Source of the DNA: Nostoc sp. NMS8
GTDB taxonomy: Bacteria > Cyanobacteriota > Cyanobacteriia > Cyanobacteriales > Nostocaceae
NCBI RefSeq assembly: GCF_017115045.1
Contig: NZ_JABXKK010000016.1
Location: 28,960-92,959 of the forward strand
Length of the DNA stretch: 64,000 nucleotides
Direction: 5' to 3'
Shown here: positions 51,849-61,130 of the stretch, piece by piece
Numbering within the stretch: the stretch's first letter is position 1
Layout: the number at the start of each line of letters is the position of its first letter
Notes under the pieces: model-generated
What the model was told of the DNA's origin: nothing
Database searches by the model: none
Seen by the model: only the letters and a program-made list of their open reading frames with translations
Position numbers and translations under genes: made by a program

Positions 51849-54821
51849 GTGGTATTACAAGTACAAACAAGCACCTACGAAACTAAAACCCAAGAAATTG
51901 CTAAACAACTTCTAGCAGCAACCCAGGAAAATCGCTCGTTTCTTTCTTCCCTACGGGATCAAATGCGCTGGGATGATAAATTACTAGCTTGGGCGATGAG
52001 TAATCCTGGCTTGCGGGTGCAACTATTTCGCTTTATAGATACGCTACCTGCTTTGCACAGTAAATCAGAAATTGCCTCACATTTACAAGAATATCTCGGC
52101 GATGAATCTGTAGAATTACCGGCAGCTTTGAAAGGGATGCTTAACTTTGCTAATACCGACTCTGTACCAGGACAAGTTGCTGCTACAACCGTTGGTACAG
52201 CAGTTGAGACTCTCGCACATAAATATATTTCTGGGGAAAATATTAAACAAGTCATCAAAACAGTTGAACGATTGCGAAAAGAGAAAATGGCTTTCACCAT
52301 CGACTTACTTGGTGAAGCGGTGATTACCGAAGCGGAAGCGCAGTCTTATCTAGAACGCTATCTAGAATTAATGCAACAATTGGTGGAAGCATCAAAGAAT
52401 TGGTCAGCTATCCCGGCTATTGATGAGGCTGATGGCGAAGCAATCCCAAAAGTTCAGGTTTCTGTTAAATTAACGGCGTTTTATTCCCAATTTGACCCAT
52501 TAGATGCTAGAGGTAGTGAGGAGCGAGTTAGCGATCGCATCCGTACTCTCTTACGTCGTGCTAAAGAGTTGGGCGCAGCTGTGCATTTTGATATGGAACA
52601 GTATGCCTATAAGGATATAACTCTCAGCATTCTGAAAAAACTGTTACTAGAAGAAGAATTTCGGCAACGTACAGATATTGGTATCACTATTCAAGCATAT
52701 CTGCGTGATAGCGAGCAAGATGTCAAAGACGTAATTTCTTGGTTGAAACAGCGCGGTTATCCCCTAACTATTCGTTTGGTGAAAGGCGCATACTGGGATC
52801 AAGAAACGATCAAAGCAGCCCAAAAGCATTGGAAACAGCCAGTTTACAACGATAAAGCGGCAACTGATGCTAACTTTGAAACCATCACTCAGTTGTTGTT
52901 AGAAAATCATCAATATGTCTATTCTGCCATTGGTAGCCATAATGTGCGATCGCACTCTCGCGCCATTGCCATTGCTGAAAGCTTAAATGTCCCTCGCCGT
53001 CGCTTTGAATTACAAGTCCTGTACGGTATGGGTGATAAAGTTGCCAAAGCATTGGTTGACAGGGGTTATCGGGTAAGAGTTTACTGTCCCTACGGTGAAT
53101 TATTACCTGGCATGGCGTATTTAATTCGGCGGTTGTTGGAAAATACCGCTAACAGTTCTTTTTTACGGCAAAATCTCGAAAATCGACCAATTGAAGAATT
53201 ATTAGCGCCGCCAATTGTCAAAGAAGAAAAAAACTCTTTAACTCCTAACTCTCATTTCCTCGGTGCGCCTGATACCGATTACGCCCAGGAAGAGGTGAGA
53301 AAGAAGACGGCGCAAGCTTTCCAAAACGTTCGTCAACAGTTGGGTAAAACTTATTTACCACTGATTAATGGCGAGTATGTCAATACGCCAGAATTTGTTG
53401 ATTCTCTCAATCCTTCTAATTTCAGTGAGGTAATTGGTAAAGTTGGGTTGATTAGCATTGAACAGGCGGAACAGGCGATGCAAGCTGCGAAAGCGGCGTT
53501 TCCTGGGTGGAAGAAAACACCAGCCAAACAACGCGCTGATATTTTGCGGAAAGCGGGTGATTTGCTGGAACTCCGCCGCGCCGAATTTTCAGCTTGGATA
53601 GTTTTGGAAGTTGGTAAACCAGTTAAGGAAGCTGATGGAGAGGTTTCGGAAGCGATAGATTTCTGTCGATACTACGCTGATGAGATAGAACGGTTAGAGG
53701 AAGGTGTGAATTACGACATACCTGGTGAAACAAATCGTTATATCTACCAGCCACGGGGAATTGCTGTAGTGATTTCTCCTTGGAATTTTCCGCTAGCGAT
53801 CGCTTGTGGAATGACTGTTGCAGCTTTGGTTTCCGGCAATTGTACTCTCCTCAAACCTGCGGAAACATCTTCTGTAATTACGGCAAAACTCACAGAAATT
53901 TTGATCGAAGCTGGTTTTCCTAAAGGTGTATTTCAATACGTACCTGGAAAGGGTTCCCAAGTCGGGGCTTATTTGGTAAATCATCCCGATACTCATGTGA
54001 TTGCTTTTACGGGTTCCCAAGAAGTCGGCTGTAGAATTTACGCAGAGGCGGCAACGCTGAAACCCGGACAAAAGCACATGAAGCGGGTAATTGCGGAAAT
54101 GGGTGGCAAGAATGCGATTATTGTCGATGAAAGTGCTGATTTAGACCAGGCTGTTGTCGGGGTAGTGCAATCGGCATTTGGTTACAGTGGACAAAAATGT
54201 TCTGCTGCTTCCAGGGTAATTGTACTGCAACCGATTTATGATGCTTTTGTGCAGCGATTGGTGGAAGCGACGAAATCCTTAAATATTGGGGAAGCAGAAT
54301 TACCGAGTACCCAAGTTGGGCCAGTAATTGATGCTAATGCCCGCGATCGCATCCGCGAGTATATTGAGAAGGGTAAGGCAGAAGCACAACTAGCATTGGA
54401 ATTACCATCACCCGAACAAGGATATTTTATCGGGCCAGTCATTTTTAGTGAAGTCTCACCAAATGTGGTAATTTCCCAGCAAGAAATTTTTGGCCCGGTG
54501 CTGGCGGTAATTCGGGTGAAAGATTTCCAGGAAGCGCTAACAGTCGCTAACGGGACAAACTACGCCTTAACTGGCGGACTTTATTCTCGAACACCTTCGC
54601 ATATTCAGCAGGCGCAGACAGAATTTGAAGTTGGCAATTTGTACATTAACCGTAATATTACCGGAGCGATCGTTGGGCGACAACCCTTTGGGGGATTCAA
54701 ACTTTCTGGAGTAGGTTCTAAAGCAGGCGGCCCTGATTACCTCCTACAATTTTTGGAACCACGCGCAGTGACAGAAAATATTCAGCGCCAAGGTTTTGCA
54801 CCAATTGAAGGTGCAGAGTGA
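51849..54821 (+). CDS. putA: Bifunctional proline dehydrogenase / 1-pyrroline-5-carboxylate dehydrogenase
   Basis: PRODH domain (VHFDMEQYAYKDITL, RLVKGAYWDQE) plus ALDH domain (VISPWNFPLAIACGMTVAALVSGNCTLLKPAE, FTGSQEVG, YSGQKCSAASR). Confidence 0.96.
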   Translation: MVLQVQTSTYETKTQEIAKQLLAATQENRSFLSSLRDQMRWDDKLLAWAMSNPGLRVQLFRFIDTLPALHSKSEIASHLQEYLGDESVELPAALKGMLNFANTDSVPGQVAATTVGTAVETLAHKYISGENIKQVIKTVERLRKEKMAFTIDLLGEAVITEAEAQSYLERYLELMQQLVEASKNWSAIPAIDEADGEAIPKVQVSVKLTAFYSQFDPLDARGSEERVSDRIRTLLRRAKELGAAVHFDMEQYAYKDITLSILKKLLLEEEFRQRTDIGITIQAYLRDSEQDVKDVISWLKQRGYPLTIRLVKGAYWDQETIKAAQKHWKQPVYNDKAATDANFETITQLLLENHQYVYSAIGSHNVRSHSRAIAIAESLNVPRRRFELQVLYGMGDKVAKALVDRGYRVRVYCPYGELLPGMAYLIRRLLENTANSSFLRQNLENRPIEELLAPPIVKEEKNSLTPNSHFLGAPDTDYAQEEVRKKTAQAFQNVRQQLGKTYLPLINGEYVNTPEFVDSLNPSNFSEVIGKVGLISIEQAEQAMQAAKAAFPGWKKTPAKQRADILRKAGDLLELRRAEFSAWIVLEVGKPVKEADGEVSEAIDFCRYYADEIERLEEGVNYDIPGETNRYIYQPRGIAVVISPWNFPLAIACGMTVAALVSGNCTLLKPAETSSVITAKLTEILIEAGFPKGVFQYVPGKGSQVGAYLVNHPDTHVIAFTGSQEVGCRIYAEAATLKPGQKHMKRVIAEMGGKNAIIVDESADLDQAVVGVVQSAFGYSGQKCSAASRVIVLQPIYDAFVQRLVEATKSLNIGEAELPSTQVGPVIDANARDRIREYIEKGKAEAQLALELPSPEQGYFIGPVIFSEVSPNVVISQQEIFGPVLAVIRVKDFQEALTVANGTNYALTGGLYSRTPSHIQQAQTEFEVGNLYINRNITGAIVGRQPFGGFKLSGVGSKAGGPDYLLQFLEPRAVTENIQRQGFAPIEGAE

Positions 54822-54956
54822 ACGATAAAAGTAGGTAGTAGTCTGTCAAATTCCCTGTAGAGACGACGATTTATCGCGTCTCTCTAGCCGTCAAAATGAA
54901 TTGGACAGACTAGCAGGGCGTATGTCCTATCTATTTAGACATAGGAATGAAAATGA

Positions 54957-55092
54957 ATGTAGAGACGTTATAGCGGTTCCCATTCAGATGAGGTACAACA
55001 TTACATCGCAAGGTGTAGGGGCACGGCATGCCGTGCCCCTACGGCTGTACCTTACTAGGTCGGGAAACGCTATACATATAACGTCTCTACAT
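54957..55092. mobile_element. Nested palindromic repeat element (three concentric inverted repeats)
   Basis: Outer atgtagagacgttat...acgtctctacat; middle agcggttcccattcagatgaggtaca / tgtaccttactaggtcgggaaacgct; inner perfect 28-bp palindrome at 55015-55042. Confidence 0.8.
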
Positions 55093-55165
55093 AGATTTCA
55101 GCTAACTGATCATTAATTTCACCAGATGTCTATTGTATATATGAATCCTACAGATACAGAGAACA

Positions 55166-55612
55166 ATGAGTAATTTAGTTATAAAAGTTGTTGAATTTCC
55201 CCAAGATTTTCCGGCAATTCAAGCAATTAGAAAATCAGTTTTTCAAGAAGAACAAGGTGTAGATCCCGCTTTAGAATTTGATGGGAAAGATGAAATATCT
55301 ACTCATTTAATTGCTTATTTAAATAGTGAAGTTGTGGGTACTACCAGAATCAGATACTTGAATGAAAAAACTGCCAAAATAGAAAGGCTTGCTGTTTTAT
55401 CGGCAGCTAGAGGGCAGGGTATTGGTAAAAAAATTATGGAAAATGCTCTACAAGTGATAGCTAACAAAAATATTCTAGAAGTAATGGTTCATGCTCAAGA
55501 ATATATAAAAGATTTATACAAAAAATTGGATTTTGTTGAAGAAGGAGAAATATTTGAAGAAGCCAGTATTCCCCATATCACAATGAGGAAAATTTTCTCA
55601 CATTCTAAGTGA
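55166..55612 (+). CDS. GNAT-family N-acetyltransferase
   Basis: VFQEEQGVDPALEFDGKDE...VGTTRIRYLNEKTAKIERLAVLSAARGQGIGKKIMENAL. Confidence 0.9.
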   Translation: MSNLVIKVVEFPQDFPAIQAIRKSVFQEEQGVDPALEFDGKDEISTHLIAYLNSEVVGTTRIRYLNEKTAKIERLAVLSAARGQGIGKKIMENALQVIANKNILEVMVHAQEYIKDLYKKLDFVEEGEIFEEASIPHITMRKIFSHSK

Positions 55613-55852
55613 CAATGTATTATATTTTTTACAAAATCCTTAAATTGTGTAGGTTGAGTTGAGGAACGAAACCCAATATTTCTAGGGCTTTGTTGGGCTG
55701 CGCTACAATTTTTCACAAAGCCAAGCGTATTGCCTTATAAAGGAGAGGGAAGCTAGAGACAGGATGAAGTTTTGCATTTTATTTAATCCACGTTCCTATT
55801 CGGTCATGAAAAAATGTATTTTTATGACCAAGATAAAATTTGCTCCTTCATC

Positions 55853-57628
55853 TCACTCATCTCCCAGATGCGCTGAATTTGGTAAAAACAGAGTGAACTG
55901 ACTACCCTTTCCTAGAGCTGATGTCACAGTAACATCTCCACCATGCAAACGCGCTAATTTGCGTGTTAATGCTAAACCTAAACCAGTGCCTTCATACTGC
56001 CGATTTAACCGACTATCAAGTTGTTTAAACGGTTCAAATAGAAATTGAAACTGACTTGAGTCTATACCAATTCCCGTATCTGAAATTGTAAACGTTATCC
56101 CTTGCGGTACTTTTTTGACTAGCAGTGATACTTGACCTGCTGGGGTGAATTTAATGGCATTAGTGAGCAGGTTGAGTAGCATTTGCTTGATACGCCGCTC
56201 ATCAGCAATGCAAATATCCTCTTCTAAGTCAATTTTACAGGTAAGTTGCAATCCCTTTTCTAAGGCGCGATCGCGCACTGTCCAAATGGCATAATTACAT
56301 AAATCGGACACTGGCAAAGGTGATAGCAATAGTTCCTCTTTACCTGCTTCTACCTTAGATAAATCGAGAATATCGTTAATCAGCTCTAACAGATGTTCGC
56401 CACTACTATATATAGAATTTACATATTCGTTCTGCTTTTCATTGAGAGAGCCAACTATTTCTTGTTGTAGCAACTGCGACAAACCCATAATCGTATTCAG
56501 AGGCGTTCGCAGTTCATGGCTCATGGTTGCTAAAAATTCACTTTTTGCCCGACTGGCGGCTTCTGCTGCTTCTTGAGAGGCACGTAGTTTCAACTCAGTT
56601 TGCTTACGTTCAGTAATATCCTCAATCATCGCTAAAAAAAACTCGGGTTCACCATTACTGCCTGGTATAACAGAAACAGAGATATGAGTCCAAACTAAGT
56701 TACCATTTTGATGCAAGCAGCGTCTTTCCATCTCAATGCGATGTGTTTGGACAAGCTGTTCCTGAGGTTTCGAGGCTTGAAAGCCGTCTCTCGAACTTCT
56801 CTTTAAATCTGTGCGAATTCCTGACATCAGTTGTTTGTAAAGTTTTAAATCCCCCCTTTCTATGGAAATGTAATCGGTAAAGGTCTTGCCGTATAGCTCT
56901 TCTCGGCTGTATCCTAAAATTCCACACAATGCTACATTAGCATCGACTATCTGCGCTTTCATATCTATAAGTCCAATGCCGATAGAGGAACGCTCAAAAA
57001 TCGCCCTAAATTGCGCCTCACTTTGTCGCAGCGCTTCTTGTACGACATTTCGCTCGCTTGCTTCTATCGCCAGCGTCACAAAATCTGCAATCGAGCCGGC
57101 AAAAGTCTCTTCTTCCAAAGTCCATTGGCGACCATTACCTATGTGTTCATGACACACTACGCCTATCAAACGACCCTCTAGCCAAATTGGTGCATCTAGT
57201 AACGATGTAATGCCCATAACTGAAAGATAAGACTTAGATAATTCTTGAGTTCTGATATCGTTTATGGCATCATCTGCGGCTATGGTACGTTCCTCTTCTA
57301 AAGCCTGGAAATAAACTGGATAATTTGTTTTTAAAAGCGAGTTACCAGAGGTATGCTCCTTAGTCCTCACATCATACAAATCAATACACTCGATTTTGGA
57401 ACGTTCTTCATTATATAACCATACGCTAACTCGCTCGACTAAGAGCGTCCCAGCAGTGGTTTCTGTGATTTCTCTCAAAACGGCATTGAGATTACCTTGC
57501 TGAAACGTCTTGCTTCTTGCTAGTTTTACCAGCGTTTGGCTTTGTTTTCGCCGACTATGCTCTTTGATTTTTAAAGCCTCTTGGGTATGGTTGTACTCTG
57601 TAATATCTTTCGCTGACACCACTTGCAT
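55853..57628 (-). CDS. Sensor histidine kinase, GAF-PAS-HisKA-HATPase, apparently N-terminally truncated
   Basis: H-box FLATMSHELRTPLNTIMGLSQLL; N/G boxes MLLNLLTNAIKFTP, DTGIGIDSSQFQFLFEPF, GTGLGLALTRKLARLHGG; central GAF and PAS. Confidence 0.92.
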   Translation of the reverse strand: MQVVSAKDITEYNHTQEALKIKEHSRRKQSQTLVKLARSKTFQQGNLNAVLREITETTAGTLLVERVSVWLYNEERSKIECIDLYDVRTKEHTSGNSLLKTNYPVYFQALEEERTIAADDAINDIRTQELSKSYLSVMGITSLLDAPIWLEGRLIGVVCHEHIGNGRQWTLEEETFAGSIADFVTLAIEASERNVVQEALRQSEAQFRAIFERSSIGIGLIDMKAQIVDANVALCGILGYSREELYGKTFTDYISIERGDLKLYKQLMSGIRTDLKRSSRDGFQASKPQEQLVQTHRIEMERRCLHQNGNLVWTHISVSVIPGSNGEPEFFLAMIEDITERKQTELKLRASQEAAEAASRAKSEFLATMSHELRTPLNTIMGLSQLLQQEIVGSLNEKQNEYVNSIYSSGEHLLELINDILDLSKVEAGKEELLLSPLPVSDLCNYAIWTVRDRALEKGLQLTCKIDLEEDICIADERRIKQMLLNLLTNAIKFTPAGQVSLLVKKVPQGITFTISDTGIGIDSSQFQFLFEPFKQLDSRLNRQYEGTGLGLALTRKLARLHGGDVTVTSALGKGSQFTLFLPNSAHLGDE

Positions 57629-57790
57629 TAGTTGCCCTCAAGAAGAAATAATGTTGCCTTGCAGTTCTACGCAGAAAGTAAAACTATCTTTGTATAACTA
57701 CAACTACTTGATATGGTTTTTCATAACCGGAAAGTATAATTTTTCTAACCAAATTTTATGATTTTGGCTAACGAGTTCTAAGCTAGATTT
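57629..57790 (-). pseudogene. Decayed PAS-domain 5' extension of the kinase gene
   Basis: Upstream reading gives GYEKPYQVVVVIQR (frameshift) DSFTFCVELQGNIISS* (TGA at 57638-57640) GQLMQVVSAKDITE, a typical PAS C-terminal half. Confidence 0.65.
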
Positions 57791-58160
57791 TGCTGATTAC
57801 TTCTGTTACTTCATACCAGTAATTTTTGCCAGGGGATAATTAGCATTGCAATGATCTTAAGTATCAAGTAATTCTACTATCAAGTAATTCCACTATCCAA
57901 TGAAGATACTGTTAATTAGTATAATGTTTTGAACTTAGTTTTGAGGACTGAGAACTGGAAAAATCTTTGTTAATCCTTAATATTTGATACTAATTCTTAA
58001 TATTTAATCCCTCATCTTCAGTCTCCAGTCCCCAATACCCAGTTAAAGTTATTGCTTAGTGCTGACTACTAAAACACCCTTGATTCTCCTAGAGAAAGAT
58101 ACCTAATGACTCAAATTTTGTCAAAATCAAGGTAACGGCAGCTTTTATGGAGGTGGAGCG

Positions 58161-59087
58161 ATGACAGATAATAATGTAAGAATTGTTTCCCTGATTCCCG
58201 GTGGAACAGAGATTTTAGCAGCACTAGGGTTGGTTAATGCTATTGTGGGGCGATCGCACGAATGCGATTACCCTCCAGAAATTCACAATCGCCCCATTTG
58301 TACGCAAGCACGTTTAAACTCCAATGCCTCCAGCAGCCAGATTAACGATGAAGTGAACAAATTATTGCAATCTGCTCTTAGTATTTATGAAATCAAAACA
58401 GATGTTTTAGAGCAGTTGCAGCCTACCCACATTCTCACTCAAGACCAGTGCGATGTTTGTGCTGTCAGCTTACACGAAGTTGAAAAGGCAGTTGCCACAC
58501 TCGTTGACAGTAAACCTCAGATTATTTCTTTACAACCCAATATTCTCCAGGATGTTTGGACTGATATTGAACGAGTCGGCAACATTTTTGGCGTAGACTC
58601 GGTAAAAGTCTTAGAAAATTTAGAAGCCCGCGTCAAAATTTGTCACCACAAAATCCAAGGACTTTCTTTACATGAACTCCCTACTGTAGTATGTATCGAG
58701 TGGATTGATCCTTTGATGGTCGCTGCGAATTGGATTCCTGAATTAGTTAACTTAGCAGGAGGACAGTCTCTATTTTGCGCTACAGGTCAGCCTTCTCCTG
58801 TCTTGCCGTGGGAAACTCTATTAACAACAAATCCAGATGTAATTGTTTTTATGCCTTGTGGTTTTGATTTAAATCGCACTCGCGAAGAAGCTCAGTTGTT
58901 AACTCAACGCCCAGAGTGGGGCAAACTACACGCGACTGAAACTGGTAGGGTCTACATCACTGATGGTAATTCATACTTCAATCGCCCAGGGCCACGACTG
59001 GTAGATTCTCTAGAAATTTTGGCAGAAATTTTGCATCCAGAAATTTTTCAATACGGCTACAAAGGAACTGGCTGGGAAACTTTGTGA
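58161..59087 (+). CDS. Cobalamin-binding / BtuF-like periplasmic-binding-fold protein
   Basis: RIVSLIPGGTEILAALGLVNAIVGRSHECDYP; WIDPLMVAANWIPELVNLAGG; NPDVIVFMPCGFDL. Confidence 0.82.
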   Translation: MTDNNVRIVSLIPGGTEILAALGLVNAIVGRSHECDYPPEIHNRPICTQARLNSNASSSQINDEVNKLLQSALSIYEIKTDVLEQLQPTHILTQDQCDVCAVSLHEVEKAVATLVDSKPQIISLQPNILQDVWTDIERVGNIFGVDSVKVLENLEARVKICHHKIQGLSLHELPTVVCIEWIDPLMVAANWIPELVNLAGGQSLFCATGQPSPVLPWETLLTTNPDVIVFMPCGFDLNRTREEAQLLTQRPEWGKLHATETGRVYITDGNSYFNRPGPRLVDSLEILAEILHPEIFQYGYKGTGWETL

Positions 59088-59117
59088 GGAAGAATTCAGA
59101 ACTCAGGAGTCAGAATT

Positions 59118-59207
59118 AGACATCTCCGAAAAAGAATGTAGAGACGTAGCAGTGCTACATCTCTACAAGGATTATGGGTAACGCATATTTAATTTCTGGA
59201 GATGTCT
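59118..59207 (-). mobile_element. MITE-like element, family B copy 2
   Basis: Reverse-complement near-match of 42817-42905, with AGACATCTCC / GGAGATGTCT ends. Confidence 0.8.
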
Positions 59208-59398
59208 ATTCAGTATGAATTCAAGTCTTTGGAGAATTCCAATCCTCCACAAAGAGTAATTCTGATTCCAATACAGTTCAGATAAGCCGAAAACACCTGT
59301 AGAGACGGGGATTTATCGCGTCTCGAAAACCCCAAATTGTTGCTAGTCGCCCTTAACCCAAGCGTATTGATTCTGATTCCTGGATTCTGAATTCTTCT

Positions 59399-59701
59399 TT
59401 AGGGTAATTGTTCAGAATCTACCGATGGTTCATTGTTAAATAACAGCAATCGTGCGGCAAGGATGGCAAATCCGACAGCCGCGATCGCTTTTAGAACGCG
59501 TGTAGGTAATAATTCGGCTACTGCACCCCCTGCTAACGATCCCAACAAGCTTGTCAACAGCAATGCGCCTGCTGCACCAAAAAACACTGCACGCGGAGAA
59601 TTACAACGCCCTGAAAGTGCGATCGCTGCTAGCTGACTTTTATCACCCAATTCTGATAAAAAAACTGTAATAAAGCTTAGTCCTAAAAGATGCCAATCCA
59701 T
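59399..59701 (-). CDS. UPF0016/GDT1 (TMEM165)-family membrane protein
   Basis: FLSELGDKSQLAAIALS signature E-x-G-D-K-(S/T); about 3 TM segments. Confidence 0.92.
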   Translation of the reverse strand: MDWHLLGLSFITVFLSELGDKSQLAAIALSGRCNSPRAVFFGAAGALLLTSLLGSLAGGAVAELLPTRVLKAIAAVGFAILAARLLLFNNEPSVDSEQLP

Positions 59702-59755
59702 ATAATTAAGGGGGAGATGAGGGAGCAGGGGGAGCAGGGGGAGAATAACTTCTAA

Positions 59756-60187
59756 CTAACCTTGAAATACATCCCAAAACAGCATTAGGGAAATTACCAA
59801 CAACATCACGCCTGCTGATTTTTCTACGGTTTTTGGGCTGAGTCGACTGGCTATCCAACTACCTAAAAGTACGCCTAATAAGCTGGTGCTGATCAGCGCC
59901 GCCGCCGAACCGATAAATACCACCCACGGCGAATGAGATTCTGCACTCATTAACAAAGTGGATAGCTGAGTTTTATCTCCAATTTCTGCTAGAAAAATAG
60001 TGATAAAAGTTGTACCAAAAACTACTAGCGCTGATTGCTGCTTTTGAGGACTATCGGCAACTACAGGATCAACTGATGGAGCGATCGCTCCATCAGTTAA
60101 GTTAAAATCATTGCTGTCTTTTAGTTCTAGCTCAACCTCAGACTGAGTTATGCCAGAAATGCCCAAAGGTGCAGAGTCAAGTTTCAC
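59756..60187 (-). CDS. UPF0016/GDT1 (TMEM165)-family membrane protein (tandem partner)
   Basis: IFLAEIGDKTQLSTLLMSA signature; about 3 TM segments. Confidence 0.92.
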   Translation of the reverse strand: MKLDSAPLGISGITQSEVELELKDSNDFNLTDGAIAPSVDPVVADSPQKQQSALVVFGTTFITIFLAEIGDKTQLSTLLMSAESHSPWVVFIGSAAALISTSLLGVLLGSWIASRLSPKTVEKSAGVMLLVISLMLFWDVFQG

Positions 60188-60313
60188 AGGTAGTAGTTTT
60201 GGTTGCTAGGGTGCTTTCATATTTCTATCATATTCTCAGATTGTTGTAATAAATTGCAACTTCGCAGATAGAGGCAAAAAATTATTGGGTATCTTTACTT
60301 CCTTGCATACTAC

Positions 60314-60664
60314 TTACAGCCCAACAGCTTGATTAAAGCGTAGTATTTCCAGACTGCGATCGCCATAAACTCCTTCTATTTGCTGGCGACAGCAGTCAAT
60401 AGCAAAATCGTTGACTTCTTCTGGTTCAACCCCGTACATATCTTGAAACACTTCTGATTCCACACGACAGAACTGAGGACGACTTGAGTAGATGCGACAT
60501 TCTCGCGTGGTATGGTCGAAATTAACGCACCATCCCCCTTCGCCTACCATGCTGAGGTAGAGTTCTAGTTCTGGTGGTGAGAGATACTCTTCTAAGTCTG
60601 GACGATCTGCTGGATCAAGATTACAGCAGGCTCCACATTGCTTTACACATTGCCAAGTTGACAT
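60314..60664 (-). CDS. YkgJ-family cysteine cluster protein
   Basis: CVKQCGACCNLDP...TRECRIYSSRPQFCR...CCRQQ Cys pattern. Confidence 0.88.
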   Translation of the reverse strand: MSTWQCVKQCGACCNLDPADRPDLEEYLSPPELELYLSMVGEGGWCVNFDHTTRECRIYSSRPQFCRVESEVFQDMYGVEPEEVNDFAIDCCRQQIEGVYGDRSLEILRFNQAVGL

Positions 60665-60745
60665 TTTGGATTGGGGATTGGGGATTAGAGATTGGGGACT
60701 GGGGATTGGGGATTAGAGATTGGGGATTGGGGATTAGGGACAAGG
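60665..60745. repeat. Short tandem GGGGATT heptamer-type repeat
   Basis: ggattggggattggggattagagattggggactggggattggggattagagattggggattgggg. Confidence 0.95.
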
Positions 60746-60929
60746 AGAGAATAACTTATACCTAATTCCCAATGCCCCATTCCCAATCCCCTATTTTACG
60801 TTTTTATGTCTTTTCTTATAATTTTGTTAAGTAAATTAAATCTAACAACCCATAGCCAGATATGATCGATTGCGGGTTTTGTAATTAAGTTATTGAATTT
60901 TTTAAGGCAATTGAAAGGAGAAAGGAAAA

Positions 60930-61073
60930 ATGTTTGATGCTGTGTCTGACTTGTTTAACGCTTTTACCAGTATCAATTGGGAAGTTATCTTCCAATTGCT
61001 GTCCGTGGCGCTAATTGTGATTGCTGGGCCAGCAGTAATCTTTGTGCTGGCATTTCGCAACGGCAACCTATAA
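60930..61073 (+). CDS. psb30: Photosystem II protein Psb30/Ycf12
   Basis: [47 protein letters not shown] (47 aa) preceded by GGAG; Ycf12-like TM and terminal RxGNL. Absent from the ORF track. Confidence 0.85.
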   Translation: MFDAVSDLFNAFTSINWEVIFQLLSVALIVIAGPAVIFVLAFRNGNL

Positions 61074-61130
61074 GAGTGCTGAGTGCTGAGTGCTGAGTAG
61101 AAGAAAATTTTGGAATTTAAAACTGAGAAC

